64,000 nucleotides of DNA. Origin: Thiohalocapsa sp. (GTDB lineage Bacteria; Pseudomonadota; Gammaproteobacteria; Chromatiales; Chromatiaceae). The translations under genes were made by a program, and so were the position numbers. Shown here piece after piece: positions 1 to 11,502 of this stretch. The notes under the pieces were generated by a model. The model was not told the DNA's origin. It made no database searches and saw only the letters and a program-made list of their open reading frames with translations. The stretch's first letter is position 1; each line of letters opens with the position of its first letter. The stretch covers positions 62,001 through 126,000 of the forward strand of contig JANQFX010000051.1 in the NCBI GenBank assembly GCA_028277725.1, in the 5' to 3' direction.

Positions 1-64
1 CCTGGGCCACGTGGCGCCAGGTGTTGGGCTGGTGATTGAGGGGCTCGGACGCAGTGGCAGAGGA

Positions 65-466
65 TCAGCCATGCTTGCTAGGGCTGGCTCCGGAGACCGC
101 ATCGTCGCGTCCTGGTGGGTCCTCGAGGCCCAGCAAGGCATCGGCATTACCGAGGGCTGCCAAGCGCCGCACGGCCTCCGGCACCCGGGCCAGGTGCAGC
201 TGTGCCCCGTCGGCGCCGAGCCGCGATCGCCACTCGAGCAGTAGCGCGACGCCAGCGCTGGCACTGCGTTGGACGTCGGCCAGGTCGAGTTCCGTGCGGC
301 CCTGCGCATCGGGCTCCGGACACTGGTTGTACAAGGGTACGACCGTGGTCAGGTTGAGGACGCCTTCGAGGCGCCAGCGCCCCGGCGCGACGCGGGAGAG
401 CGTCGCGGTTGCCGCGTCGGGCGATGCCGAGGCTGGAGCCTGCGAGGGGCGGCGGGCACCGGTCAT
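65..466 (-). CDS. mlaB: STAS-domain protein, MlaB-like
   Basis: Small STAS-like ORF (ELDLADVQRSASAGVALLLEWRSRL) directly downstream of mlaC in an mlaFEDCB order. Confidence 0.8.
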   Translation of the reverse strand: MTGARRPSQAPASASPDAATATLSRVAPGRWRLEGVLNLTTVVPLYNQCPEPDAQGRTELDLADVQRSASAGVALLLEWRSRLGADGAQLHLARVPEAVRRLAALGNADALLGLEDPPGRDDAVSGASPSKHG

Positions 467-484
467 GGTTCGCTCGGCACCTGG

Positions 485-1105
485 TCAGGCGCCGCCGCGG
501 GTCTTCGATTGCAGTTCCTGGATCAAGCCGTCGATGCCTGAGCGGGCAATGGTGGTGCGGAACTGACCTCGGTAACTGGAGATCATGCTGACGTTCTCGA
601 TGACCAGGTCATAGACCTGCCAGGTGCCGCTCTTCCTGTGCATGCGGTAGTCGATGGGGATGGGCGGTCGGCCGCCGCCCGTGACCTCCGTCGGAACCAC
701 CACGGTGCCGTCTCGGGGGCCCGGACGCGAGGGTTTGAAGACCAGCGTCTCGCCGGAGTACTTCGCCAGCGACTTGGCGTAGGTACTGACCAGCAGCTCA
801 CGGAACGAGGAGATCAGCTCGGCGCGCTGCGCGGCGCTGGCCTTGTTCCAGTCCCGGCCGACGGCCGAGCGGGTGATCAGCTCGAAATCGAAGTGAGGGG
901 CCAGCTTGCTACCGACCAAGCCGTAGATCACAGAGGGGTTCGCGCTCAGCTGCGATCGACGGCTGTCGAGTGTCTTCAGCATGTCCTCGGCCGTGCGCTT
1001 GACCAGCGCCTCGGCGGAGGCGTCCGCGCTGGCCGCGGTCGGTAGCGCTAGGAGCAATACCATTGTCGCCGCGATGGCGGCGCGACAGGCCTGTCCGATG
1101 CTCAT
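485..1105 (-). CDS. mlaC: Phospholipid-binding protein MlaC (toluene tolerance Ttg2 family)
   Basis: Signal peptide, then a Ttg2D-like domain (FELITRSAVGRDWNKASAAQRAELISSFRELLVSTYAKSL). Confidence 0.92.
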   Translation of the reverse strand: MSIGQACRAAIAATMVLLLALPTAASADASAEALVKRTAEDMLKTLDSRRSQLSANPSVIYGLVGSKLAPHFDFELITRSAVGRDWNKASAAQRAELISSFRELLVSTYAKSLAKYSGETLVFKPSRPGPRDGTVVVPTEVTGGGRPPIPIDYRMHRKSGTWQVYDLVIENVSMISSYRGQFRTTIARSGIDGLIQELQSKTRGGA

Positions 1106-1572
1106 TCCGTATCCTCCTGTGCCTTGTTGAATAGGAATTGCCCGATCATCCGCTCCAGCACCAGGGCGGACTGGGTATGTTCGATCTGATCGCCGTCGCG
1201 CAGGTAGTCCGGGCTGCCGCCCGGGTCCAGCGCCACGTATTGCTCGCCGAGCAGCCCCGCCGTGTAGATGTTCGCGAAGGTGTCGGCCGGAATCTGGTCG
1301 TAGGCGGCGTCGATGCGCAGGGTCACCGATGCCTGGTAGCTGTCCTGGTCGAAGTCGATGGCATCGACCCGCCCGAGCCGCACGCCGGCCATGCTCACGG
1401 GGGCGCGCACTTTCAGGCTGCCGATGTTATCGAACCGTGCGGTCAGGGAGTAGCCGGGGCCGGCGCTCGCCGCGCTCAGGTTGCTGACGCGCATGGCGAG
1501 GAAGAACAGCGCCACCAGTCCGGCGGCCATGAAGGCACCGACCAGGATCTCCATTGTGCGCGTGCTTTGCAT
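1102..1572 (-). CDS. mlaD: MCE-domain phospholipid transport protein MlaD
   Basis: MQSTRTMEILVGAFMAAGLVALFFLAMRVSNL..., MCE domain; start set at 1572, not at the over-extended ORF start (2526). Confidence 0.92.
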   Translation of the reverse strand: MQSTRTMEILVGAFMAAGLVALFFLAMRVSNLSAASAGPGYSLTARFDNIGSLKVRAPVSMAGVRLGRVDAIDFDQDSYQASVTLRIDAAYDQIPADTFANIYTAGLLGEQYVALDPGGSPDYLRDGDQIEHTQSALVLERMIGQFLFNKAQEDTE

Positions 1573-1649
1573 CGATTGTCCTCGTAGCAGCGAGCCGCGG
1601 CGGACGTGATCGCCGGGTTCAGTAGGTCGAAGCGGCGGTCGGCCGTGGA

Positions 1650-2432
1650 TCAATCGCCGAACATCAGGGCCGTCAGGATGAAGTCGAGCCCGAGCACCGC
1701 CAGCGCCGAATGCACCACGGAACGGGTCGTCGCGCGGCTGACGCCAGCGGCCGTCGGTTTGGTATCGTAGCCTTGGAAGAGCGCGATCCAGGTCACCACG
1801 ACGCCGAAGACCAGGCTCTTGATGACGCCGTTGACCACGTCGTCGCGAAAATCTACCTTCGCCTGCATTTGACTCCAGAAGGCACCGTCGTCCACCCCCA
1901 GGAGCCCGACGCCGACGAACCAGCCGCCGAGCACCCCCAGGGCGCTGAACAGAGCGGCCAACAACGGCATGGCGATGACGCCAGCCAGGAACCGGGGCGC
2001 CAGGATGCGTCTCACCGGGTCCACGGCCATCATCTCCAACGCCGAGAGTTGCTCGGTTGTCTTCATCAGGCCAATTTCGGCGGTCAGCGCCGAGCCGGCC
2101 CGGCCCGCCACCAGCAGCGCGGTGACAACCGGGCCGAGTTCTCGTACCAGCGACGCGGACACCATGATGCCCAGGCTCTCCGACGCGCCGAACTGGGCCA
2201 GCACATAATAGCCCTGCAGGCCCAGCACCATGCCCACGAACAACCCCGATACGGCGATGATCAGTGTCGACAGGACACCGACGTTGAATAGCTGCGCCAA
2301 CACCAGGCGCGGTCGTACGAGCGCCTCCAGCAGGCCGCCGAGGATGCTCGCGAGCAATAGGTGCGCACGCCCGAGTCCGGCAATGGCACCGATCCCGGAA
2401 CGCCCGAGGCGTGTCAGCGGGTCGCTCAGCAT
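1650..2432 (-). CDS. mlaE: ABC transporter permease MlaE
   Basis: MlaE/YrbE family ([49 protein letters not shown]). Confidence 0.95.
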   Translation of the reverse strand: MLSDPLTRLGRSGIGAIAGLGRAHLLLASILGGLLEALVRPRLVLAQLFNVGVLSTLIIAVSGLFVGMVLGLQGYYVLAQFGASESLGIMVSASLVRELGPVVTALLVAGRAGSALTAEIGLMKTTEQLSALEMMAVDPVRRILAPRFLAGVIAMPLLAALFSALGVLGGWFVGVGLLGVDDGAFWSQMQAKVDFRDDVVNGVIKSLVFGVVVTWIALFQGYDTKPTAAGVSRATTRSVVHSALAVLGLDFILTALMFGD

Positions 2433-3328
2433 GCGCCCCGGCCTCGCTGTTTCGAGGGCGTGAGAAGATCGTCCGCGATGGGACGCGCTGGCTGGTGGAA
2501 GTGCACCGGACCATCCGGCTGACCATCCAGGAACTGGCGCACCCGCGGCGAGTCCTGAGCCGAGACCTCGGCCGGAGGACCCTCGCAGATCACCTTGCCG
2601 TTGGCGATGATGAAGACATAATCGGCGATGCCGAGGGTTTCGGGCACGTCGTGCGAGACCACGATGCTGCTCATCCCGACGGCATCATTGAGCTGGCGGA
2701 TCAGTTTCACCAGGACGCCCATGGAGATCGGGTCCTGTCCGGTGAAGGGCTCGTCGTACATGACCATCATCGGGTCCAGCGCGATCGCGCGCGCCAGTGC
2801 GGCGCGGCGCGCCATGCCGCCGGAGAGCTGAGCCGGCTTCAGCTCCGCTGCGCCGCGCAGGCCGACGGCCTCCAACTTCATCAGCACCAGTCGCCGCAGC
2901 AGTGGCTCCGGAAGACGCGTGTGCTCCCGCAGCGGGAAGGCGACGTTCTCGAACAGCGTCAGGTCGCCCAGCAGTGCTCCACTCTGGAACAGCATGCCCA
3001 TGCGCGTGCGTAGCGCGTAGAGTTCACGGCGGTCGAGTCGATGGATGCTCTGGCCATCCACCTCGATACTGCCGGCATCGGGCCGGAGCTGCCCCCCGAT
3101 GAGCTTCAGCAGGGTGGTCTTGCCGGTGCCGGACGGCCCCATCACCGCGGTGACGGCACCTCGGGGGATCTCCATGTCGAGGCCATCGAAGATGACGCGA
3201 TCCCCGCGTGCGAAGCGGAGTCCACGGACCCGCACCAGCGCAGAATTCGATCGATCCCGTGCCGCCAACGCCTCGCCCGTTTGCGCTGGGGCGGCGTGCC
3301 GGGCGGGTGTGGGGAAGCCTTCTCCCAT
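2426..3328 (-). CDS. mlaF: ABC transporter ATP-binding protein MlaF
   Basis: Walker [10 protein letters not shown], signature [33 protein letters not shown]. Confidence 0.95.
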   Translation of the reverse strand: MGEGFPTPARHAAPAQTGEALAARDRSNSALVRVRGLRFARGDRVIFDGLDMEIPRGAVTAVMGPSGTGKTTLLKLIGGQLRPDAGSIEVDGQSIHRLDRRELYALRTRMGMLFQSGALLGDLTLFENVAFPLREHTRLPEPLLRRLVLMKLEAVGLRGAAELKPAQLSGGMARRAALARAIALDPMMVMYDEPFTGQDPISMGVLVKLIRQLNDAVGMSSIVVSHDVPETLGIADYVFIIANGKVICEGPPAEVSAQDSPRVRQFLDGQPDGPVHFHQPARPIADDLLTPSKQRGRGAC

Positions 3329-3440
3329 GAGCTGGTTCGCCAGTCGGGCGGCGTAAAACAGCCCACCATTCTCTTGGCACTAGGACCGATGGTCAAGTCG
3401 CAATCCGCCAACGGGACCCATGCCCATGTATCGTTCGGGC

Positions 3441-4058
3441 CTATCTGCATGCCGTCAGGTCGGCGATGCCGAGTAGCGCCCGCAGGTCTTTCCATGCGGC
3501 GAGTTGCACGCTGGTCGGTTGCCGCAGGACGACGAGGGTCGCGCGGTGTCGCCCTGCGACCCGGCGCAACCAAGCGCCTGCGGCGCGCAGGTCTTGCTGC
3601 ACGTCGGGTGGGCATCGAAGCACCGTGGCGGCCCCGCACAAGCGGCCAGCAGTGCCTGCCGTTGTCGTCGGTACCAGCAGGGAGCCGACATCGGTGCTCT
3701 GCCAACGGATGAAACCGCCCAGCCGCTGGCCGAGTGCCCTCACCGCGGCGTCGATCAAGGCGGCTTCCGCCGGATCGCTGCGATGAGCGCCCTGGCATCG
3801 GGGATAATCCAAGTAGAAGCGAAAACCGTCGTGCACGTCGCCCGACCAGTCGCGCAGGACGTTGACGGGCACGGCGCGCCAGTGCGCCAGGGCGAGGTAG
3901 ACACCCTCATACTCGTTGGCGAAGTAGCCGAGGCGCCAGTCCGCCGGTAGGTCCTCGGGATAGTAGCCCCCGGCGTCCGCGAGTTGCCACCAACCGTCGG
4001 CAACGACGCCGATGATGCCGGGCCGTTCGTCGGGGTTCTCGCTGTCGGGGATCCGCAT
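3441..4058 (-). CDS. DUF72-like protein (divergent)
   Basis: N-terminal GYYPEDLPADWRLGYFANEYEGVYL resembles the DUF72 N-terminus; the rest is divergent. Confidence 0.5.
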   Translation of the reverse strand: MRIPDSENPDERPGIIGVVADGWWQLADAGGYYPEDLPADWRLGYFANEYEGVYLALAHWRAVPVNVLRDWSGDVHDGFRFYLDYPRCQGAHRSDPAEAALIDAAVRALGQRLGGFIRWQSTDVGSLLVPTTTAGTAGRLCGAATVLRCPPDVQQDLRAAGAWLRRVAGRHRATLVVLRQPTSVQLAAWKDLRALLGIADLTACR

Positions 4059-4191
4059 GGTCGTGGCTATGGAGTGCTGCGGGACCTGGGCAACCGGGCG
4101 TGCGCGGATGGCCGGTCACCCTTCCCTCGGGGCGCCGCAGAGATTATGTTACTGCGCTACCGAATCGCTGCTTGAGGTCTCGGCCGTGTCC

Positions 4192-4746
4192 ATGCGAGTA
4201 CAGGCTCCCGATGGCGTCGCGGCCCGCGCCCGTCGCATTCGCCTGGTCCTTTTTGATGTCGATGGCGTTCTGACCGACGGTGGACTGTACCTGGGCGATG
4301 ACGGCCAGGAGTACAAGACGTTCCACTCCCGGGACGGCCACGGCATGGTCATGCTGCGCGACAGCGGCGTGACCCTTGGCATCATCACCGGCAGACGCTC
4401 CGAGGTCGTGCGCATCCGCATGCAGAGCCTCGGTATCCAGCACGTGCACCAGGGGTGTCGCGACAAGCTACCGCCATTCATCGAACTGGCCGAGCGTATC
4501 GGCGTCCCGCACGATCAGGTCGCCTATGTCGGAGACGATCTCATGGACCTACCGGTGATGCGTCGCGTCGGGCTTGCCGTTGCCGTCGCCGATGCCCATC
4601 CCGTGGTTCGCGAGCATGCGCATTGGATCACCCCGAGCGCCGGAGGACGCGGCGCGGCGCGCGACCTGTCTGAGCTGATCCTGGACGCTCAGGGTAAGCT
4701 CGACGGATTGATCGCCGGCTATCTCAGGGACGACGTCACCGCATGA
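4192..4746 (+). CDS. kdsC: 3-deoxy-D-manno-octulosonate-8-phosphate phosphatase KdsC
   Basis: HAD motif VLFDVDGVLTDGGLYLGDDGQEYKTFHSRDGHG; upstream of lptCAB; likely start ATG 4192. Confidence 0.93.
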   Translation: MRVQAPDGVAARARRIRLVLFDVDGVLTDGGLYLGDDGQEYKTFHSRDGHGMVMLRDSGVTLGIITGRRSEVVRIRMQSLGIQHVHQGCRDKLPPFIELAERIGVPHDQVAYVGDDLMDLPVMRRVGLAVAVADAHPVVREHAHWITPSAGGRGAARDLSELILDAQGKLDGLIAGYLRDDVTA

Positions 4747-5363
4747 CGCTATCGACACGCGAGCTGGTCGTCGCGCTGGCACTCACTGTGCTCGGGGGTC
4801 TAGCGTGGTGGTATCAGAGCCGGGAGGGAGTGCAGCCGGCGGCCGGAACACCACGCGACGGCGTACCGGAGTATATCGTCGAACAGGCCTCGGCTGTGGT
4901 CATGTCGGAGCAAGGAAGACCGCTGCGCATCCTGGATACGCCCGAGCTGCGTGCCTACCCGGATGACGGCGGTACGGAGCTCGACCTGCCGGTCCTGACG
5001 GTACTAGATCCGGAGGCGCCCGATGGCCCGCGCTGGACTATCCGCTCCGAAAGCGCCTGGTTGGCACCCAGGGAGGACGAAGTCCTATTGGAAGGCCGCG
5101 TCTACGCGCAGCGTGACAGCGCGGAAGGGGTGCCTATCAGGATCTACACGAGTGCCCTGTTACTCCTCAACGATGCCGATTACGCGGAGACCGATCGCTT
5201 CGTCGAGCTGACGCAAGGCGAGGATTGGGTGACCGCCGTCAACGGTATGCGTTTTTGGTTTCGCGAGCCGATGCGTAGCCGCCTGTACGGACGGGTGCGC
5301 CAGCGCATGATGTTCGCGTCGGCGGACGACCAAAACGACGAGACCACGCGGGCAGAGAGATGA
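4743..5363 (+). CDS. lptC: LPS export ABC transporter periplasmic protein LptC
   Basis: Position between kdsC and lptA, LptC-like length and N-terminal membrane anchor. Confidence 0.88.
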   Translation: MTLSTRELVVALALTVLGGLAWWYQSREGVQPAAGTPRDGVPEYIVEQASAVVMSEQGRPLRILDTPELRAYPDDGGTELDLPVLTVLDPEAPDGPRWTIRSESAWLAPREDEVLLEGRVYAQRDSAEGVPIRIYTSALLLLNDADYAETDRFVELTQGEDWVTAVNGMRFWFREPMRSRLYGRVRQRMMFASADDQNDETTRAER

Positions 5364-5898
5364 ATCGAGCGTATCGCACACCCAGGATCGGGCGGCCCTG
5401 CCCAGCGGGAACGACCATCGGTGCGCTGCTGTTCTGGCTCCTGCTGGGCATCGCCCCCGCGTCCGCACTCGAAAGCGATAGCGAGCAGCCCCTGGAGGTC
5501 GAGGCCAACGCCGCTGAACTCGACGAGCGGCAGTCTACCAGCCTCTACATCGGCGAGGTCGAGGTGACACAGGGCAGTATGCGTATCCTGGCCGATGAGG
5601 TCCTGGTCCACCACAAGGAGAACAATCAGCCGAGGAAGATCATCGCCATCGGCAACCCTGTGCGCTATCGGCAGCTGCTCGACGATGACCCCGAGGAGAT
5701 GCGTGCACGGGCGCTGCGCATGGAATACGAAACCGATCGGCAAGAGATCACCCTCATCGACGAGGCCGAGGTGATCCAGGGCGAGGACCGTTTCGCAAGC
5801 GATCGCATCGTCTACAACCGCATCACCGAGCGCCTCACCGCCGGCACCAGTGCGCGTGGTCGCGAGCGCGTGCGCATTCGCATCGACCCGCAGGAACA

Positions 5899-5902
<4 letters not shown>
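5360..5902 (+). CDS. lptA: LPS transport periplasmic protein LptA
   Basis: Signal peptide and OstA-like domain ([36 protein letters not shown]). Confidence 0.93.
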
Positions 5903-6624
<722 letters not shown>

Positions 6625-6828
6625 TGGACACCTCGACGTCGTCGACTCAGGCTACCCTGACGGTGCAGTGCGTCGCCGACGTCCCCGGGGCGCGCGGCGG
6701 CACCATGTCAGGAATCGGTCACGATTGGGGTGGACGGGACTGCGTCGGTGCGCCACCATTGCGACAACACAATCTGGGCTAGAATCGACGTTGGCACCGA
6801 CTCCCCGTACCACCCCGTTCAGGGTGCG

Positions 6829-8316
6829 ATGAAACAGACCATTCAACTCCGCCTCGGTCAGCAGCTGACGATGACGCCGCAGCTGCAGCAGGCGATCAAG
6901 CTCCTCCAGCTGTCCACGCTCGATCTCCAGCGGGAGATCCAGGATGCGCTCGAGTCGAACCTGATGCTCGAGTCGACGGAAGAGGCTGAGACCGAGACCG
7001 AGTCGGCTGAGACGGAAGCACGTTCCACGACCACTGAGGCCAAGGTCGACAACGAGGTCCGCCCCGAGCAGTCCGAGATACCCGAGGACCTGCCCCTGGA
7101 CAGCTCCTGGAGCGATACCTACGACGGCTACCTGGCCTCCGCCCCCAGTGGCGGCGCAGCGCCGGAGGGGCTTGCGGATCTGGATCCCTTCGCACACCAC
7201 ACTCGGCCGCAGACGCTCCATGATCATCTGCTCTGGCAGCTCAATCTGGAGCGCATGGCGCCGCGTGACCGAGCGATCGCGGAAGCGTTGCTCGACGGCA
7301 TCGACGAGAACGGCTACCTCGGCGCGAATATCGACGAGCTGGTCGAGGTGATCGAAGGACCTGCCGCCAACCAGGACGCGGACGCCCCGCTGGATGCGGA
7401 CGAGGTCGAGGCGGTCCTGCATCGCATCCAATCACTCGATCCTCCCGGCGTCGGCGCCCGGTCGCTGGCGGAATGTTTGCTGCTGCAGCTGCGCCAGTTG
7501 CCGCCGGACATGCCCTTCCGCGACGAGGCGGCAATGATCTGCGCCGAGGAGTTCGCTGCCCTGTCGCGCAACGACCTGGACCATCTGCGTCGCGCGACCA
7601 AGCTGCCGCCGGAGACCCTGCGCGAGGCACTCGACCTGATCCGATCCCTCAACCCCCGGCCGGGGACCCTGGTGTCGGAGCTGCGGCCAGAGTACGTCGT
7701 GCCCGACGTGCTCGTACACAAGCGCTCCGGTGGATGGACCGTCGAGCTGAATCCGGAAACAACGCCTAAGCTTAGGGTGAACCCAAGCTACCTGAAGCTC
7801 ATTCGACGATCCGACGATGGCCCCGACAACACCTGCCTCAAGACGCACCTGCAAGAGGCGCGATGGTTCATCAAGAGCCTGAGCAGCCGCAACGACACCG
7901 TGTTACGCGTGGCCGCGAAGATCGTCGAGCTGCAACAGGGCTTCTTCGAACACGGAGAGGAGGCCATGAAGCCCCTGGTGCTGCGCGACGTCGCCGAGTC
8001 CCTCGAACTGCACGAGTCCACCGTCTCGCGGGTGACGACGCAGAAGTACATGCATACGCCGCGCGGCACCTTCGAGTTCAAGTATTTCTTCTCCAGCCAC
8101 GTCAATACTGCATCGGGGGGCGAATGTTCCTCGACGGCCATCCGAGCCTTCATCCGCAAACTCGTCGCCGCCGAGGTGCCGAGCAAACCGCTCAGCGACA
8201 ACAAGATCGCCGGTATCCTCACCGACCAAGGCATCAATGTCGCGCGGCGAACCGTAGCGAAATATCGAGAGGCGATGGGAATCCCGCCCTCGAACGAGCG
8301 CAAGCGCCTTGCATAG
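6829..8316 (+). CDS. rpoN: RNA polymerase sigma-54 factor RpoN
   Basis: MKQTIQLRLGQQLTMTPQLQQAIKLLQLS N-terminus; RpoN box ARRTVAKYREAMGIPPSNERKR. Confidence 0.98.
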   Translation: MKQTIQLRLGQQLTMTPQLQQAIKLLQLSTLDLQREIQDALESNLMLESTEEAETETESAETEARSTTTEAKVDNEVRPEQSEIPEDLPLDSSWSDTYDGYLASAPSGGAAPEGLADLDPFAHHTRPQTLHDHLLWQLNLERMAPRDRAIAEALLDGIDENGYLGANIDELVEVIEGPAANQDADAPLDADEVEAVLHRIQSLDPPGVGARSLAECLLLQLRQLPPDMPFRDEAAMICAEEFAALSRNDLDHLRRATKLPPETLREALDLIRSLNPRPGTLVSELRPEYVVPDVLVHKRSGGWTVELNPETTPKLRVNPSYLKLIRRSDDGPDNTCLKTHLQEARWFIKSLSSRNDTVLRVAAKIVELQQGFFEHGEEAMKPLVLRDVAESLELHESTVSRVTTQKYMHTPRGTFEFKYFFSSHVNTASGGECSSTAIRAFIRKLVAAEVPSKPLSDNKIAGILTDQGINVARRTVAKYREAMGIPPSNERKRLA

Positions 8317-8383
8317 GAGCGTGGCGAACCACCGCCCTCGTGTGGCTCCCACGTGGCGCCTGCCGAAACCCTGGAGTGACGCA

Positions 8384-8731
8384 ATGCAAATCAACCTGAC
8401 CGGTCATCATGTCGATATCACCGACCCGCTGAAGGACTACGTGGACACCAAGTTCGACCGCCTGGCACGACACTTCGACGACGTGATCAACGTCCATGTG
8501 ATCCTCAGTGTCGAGAAACTGCGGCAAAAGGCCGAGGCCACCATCCATGTGAACGGGGCCAATGTGTTCGCCGACGCGGTGCATGAGGACATGTACGCGG
8601 CCATCGACGGGTTGATCGATAAGCTCGACCGGCAAGTCATCAAGTACAAGGAGAAGCGCCAGAGCCATCGGGGCAGCAGCACCAAGGGCAGCCTGGAGCC
8701 GCCGGAGGAAGTGCTGCCGACGGATGAGTAA
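8384..8731 (+). CDS. hpf: Ribosome hibernation promoting factor HPF
   Basis: MQINLTGHHVDITDPLKDYVDTKFDRLARHFD; located downstream of rpoN. Confidence 0.96.
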   Translation: MQINLTGHHVDITDPLKDYVDTKFDRLARHFDDVINVHVILSVEKLRQKAEATIHVNGANVFADAVHEDMYAAIDGLIDKLDRQVIKYKEKRQSHRGSSTKGSLEPPEEVLPTDE

Positions 8732-9081
8732 TGGCCTTAGTGTCGGTGCGTACCGCTCCCCCTAGCGAACGGCAAGCGCGGGCCATTGGCCGCGATATTC
8801 GGTCGGTGGTCGGGGCATAGGGCGACTCGGGGCCGGCCGGGGATCTGGCGGCCACGGATCGCTTCGCGTCTCGGAACATGCCACGGAAGGCATTTGTCGA
8901 GGTCCTCTTGAGTTTTTCGAGGCACCCTGTATCTTCCCCAACCCTCGCTGACCCGCTACTCCGAACCCCTGTTCTGAACCGGGTGGACGCTGAAAACGGA
9001 GGGGCGTTTTGCCCCGCAGGACAACGCCGATGATTGCGGCGCTCCTCTAATAATCATACGCATGCGTGGGGTTTTCAGGCT

Positions 9082-9546
9082 ATGGTGCCTGCAGAATTGA
9101 TCGTGCCCTCCCGGTTGCTGAGCCGCTGCGAGGCTGCAAGCAAGAAGCGCCTGCTCGAGACGCTCGGCTCCTTGCTGTCCCAGGCCTCTGCGGACCTGTC
9201 CGAGACCGCAGTTTTCGACCGACTACTCGAGCGCGAACGCCTCGGCAGCACAGGGCTCGGCTGGGGGGTGGCCCTGCCGCACGCGCGGCTGTCGGGCATC
9301 GAGGGTCCCATCGGGGCCTTCGTACAACTGCGCGATGGCGTCGATTTCGATGCCATCGACGACAAGCCCGTGGACTTGGCCTTCGGACTTCTGGTGCCTG
9401 AAGCCACGGACGAACAGCACCTGAGATTGCTCGCAACCCTGGCGCAGGCCTTCGATGACGAATCGATCCGGGATGCGCTGCGCAAGGCGGGCAGCGCGGA
9501 TGATCTGGCCGAGATCTTTGCGCAACGCATCCTTGTGGATGCCTGA
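9082..9546 (+). CDS. ptsN: PTS nitrogen-regulatory EIIA (PtsN)
   Basis: GWGVALPHARLSGIEGPIGAFVQLRDGVDFDAIDDKPVDLAFGLLVPE. Confidence 0.94.
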   Translation: MVPAELIVPSRLLSRCEAASKKRLLETLGSLLSQASADLSETAVFDRLLERERLGSTGLGWGVALPHARLSGIEGPIGAFVQLRDGVDFDAIDDKPVDLAFGLLVPEATDEQHLRLLATLAQAFDDESIRDALRKAGSADDLAEIFAQRILVDA

Positions 9547-9624
9547 GCGCCGCCTGATCCCGGTCGATGGCTCCTGTCCTGCGCCGATCGCCTCGACTCG
9601 ATGTGCGGCTGAAACCGTCCCAAC

Positions 9625-10572
9625 ATGCACCCCGTCCATTCGCTACAAGGGCTCGTCGAGCATATCGGCCCGCGGCTGAAGTTGCGTTGGCTGACGCCGC
9701 CACCCGCACGGGAGGTACCGCTGCTCGGTGACGAGCGGGGGCGCAGCGCCCAGAGGCTGGTCGGGTCGCTCAATTGCATCCACCCCAATCGGTTGCAAGT
9801 GCTGGGTCAGGCAGAGATCTCGCACCTTGCCGACCTCAGCACGCCCGCCTTCGATGAGACCATCGAACGCCTGTTCGCGGCACAGCCGGCGGCGGTCGTT
9901 TTCGCCTCGGACCTGACACCGGACCCACTGTTCTTCGAGCATGCCTCGCGCACCGGGACCGCGCTGCTCGGCTCGTCCGCGCTCGACACGGAAATCGTCG
10001 ATCGGCTCCAGTATTTCCTCACCCACGCGCTGGCCGAGCGTTGCACCGTCCACGGTGTCCTGTTGGAGGTGCTCGGCCTCGGTGTCCTGCTGACTGGAGA
10101 ACCCGGCGTCGGCAAGAGTGAGCTTGCCCTGGAGATGATCGCCCGCGGCCATCGACTCATTGCCGACGACGCCCCGGAGTTTGCGCGCATCGCCCCGGAG
10201 GTGCTCCAGGGGAGCTGTCCCGCCCTGTTGAGGGACTTTCTCGAAGTACGCGGCCTAGGCGTACTCAACGTGCGTGCCATGTTCGGTGAGAGCGCCGTGC
10301 GACAGCACGAATCCCTGAACCTCATCGTCCATTTGCGGTCATTGGACAACGAGGCATTGGCTGGCATCGATCGACTGCGCGGCAGTCTGTCCTCCCGCAC
10401 CATCCTCGGCGTCGCCGTGCCGCAGGTCACCCTGCCCGTTGCGCCCGGGCGCAACCTTGCGGTGTTATTGGAGACCGCCGTGCGCAACCAGATACTGCGC
10501 ATACGAGGGTATGATGCGGGCATCGACCTCGAAGACCGTCAGGCCCGCGCCATCGCCGGCGGCGGGCATTGA
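9625..10572 (+). CDS. hprK: HPr kinase/phosphorylase
   Basis: Walker A GVLLTGEPGVGKSELALEMIARGHRLIADD; HprK-like C-terminus. Confidence 0.95.
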   Translation: MHPVHSLQGLVEHIGPRLKLRWLTPPPAREVPLLGDERGRSAQRLVGSLNCIHPNRLQVLGQAEISHLADLSTPAFDETIERLFAAQPAAVVFASDLTPDPLFFEHASRTGTALLGSSALDTEIVDRLQYFLTHALAERCTVHGVLLEVLGLGVLLTGEPGVGKSELALEMIARGHRLIADDAPEFARIAPEVLQGSCPALLRDFLEVRGLGVLNVRAMFGESAVRQHESLNLIVHLRSLDNEALAGIDRLRGSLSSRTILGVAVPQVTLPVAPGRNLAVLLETAVRNQILRIRGYDAGIDLEDRQARAIAGGGH

Positions 10573-10629
10573 CGCGCGTCTTGGCTCGATGCCGGCGCGC
10601 CGCCACTCTCACCTATCCAGCGGAACCTC

Positions 10630-11502
10630 ATGGACCTGTTAATAGTCAGCGGCCTGTCGGGCGCGGGAAAGAGCGTCGCCCTGCGAACGCTCGAGGACAT
10701 CGGCTACTACTGCATCGACAACCTGCCGATGTTCCTGTTGCGTGAGTTTGCGCTCGGGCTCGACTCGATGCGTCTGGGGGCAACCGGACGTGCTCCGGAC
10801 GGAGCCGCCGTCGGCATCGACGCCCGCAATCAGACCGAGGGGTCTCTATCGGATCTGCCTGGGCTCATCGATGATCTGCGTGCTCGCGGCATCCACTGCC
10901 GCATCCTGTTCCTCTATGCCGACAGCCAGGCGCTGATCCGTCGTTTCAGCGAGACGCGGCGCAAGCACCCACTCACTTCCGAGGAGCTATCCCTCGCAGA
11001 GGCCATCGAGCGCGAGTGCCGTATCCTGGAGCCGTTGCGCCGGGCCGCCGAGGTCCAGATAGATACCACCCATACCAACGTCCATGAGCTGCGCGATCTC
11101 GTGCGCGAACGCGTCGGCAGCGTCGGCGCCGTCGAGGCGACCGTGCTGTTGCAGTCCTTCGGCTTCAAGAATGGCGTGCCCGACGGCGTGGACTTCGTAT
11201 TCGACGTGCGCTGTCTGCCCAATCCCCATTGGCAGGAGGCGTTGCGTCCGCTCACCGGGCGCGATGCCCCTGTGGCCGAGTTCCTCGAGCGATCCTCGGA
11301 GGTCGGGCAGATGTGCGCCGATATGCAGCAGTTCCTGGATCGGTGGATTCCACGATTCGAGACCGACGGCCGTAGTTACCTGACCATCGCCGTAGGCTGC
11401 ACCGGTGGACAGCATCGATCCGTGTACGTCGTCGAGCGGCTCGGCAGACACTTGACCTCGGCGGGCCATCGCGTCCTGGTGCGGCACCGGGAGCTGTCAT
11501 GA
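10630..11502 (+). CDS. rapZ: RNase adapter protein RapZ
   Basis: VSGLSGAGKSVALRTLEDIGYYCIDNLP ... AVGCTGGQHRSVYVVERL. Confidence 0.97.
   Translation: MDLLIVSGLSGAGKSVALRTLEDIGYYCIDNLPMFLLREFALGLDSMRLGATGRAPDGAAVGIDARNQTEGSLSDLPGLIDDLRARGIHCRILFLYADSQALIRRFSETRRKHPLTSEELSLAEAIERECRILEPLRRAAEVQIDTTHTNVHELRDLVRERVGSVGAVEATVLLQSFGFKNGVPDGVDFVFDVRCLPNPHWQEALRPLTGRDAPVAEFLERSSEVGQMCADMQQFLDRWIPRFETDGRSYLTIAVGCTGGQHRSVYVVERLGRHLTSAGHRVLVRHRELS

Noticed and set aside
1573-2526. N-terminal extension of the 1102-2526 minus ORF
   Set aside because: Overlaps mlaE/mlaF in another frame; the MCE protein starts at 1572.
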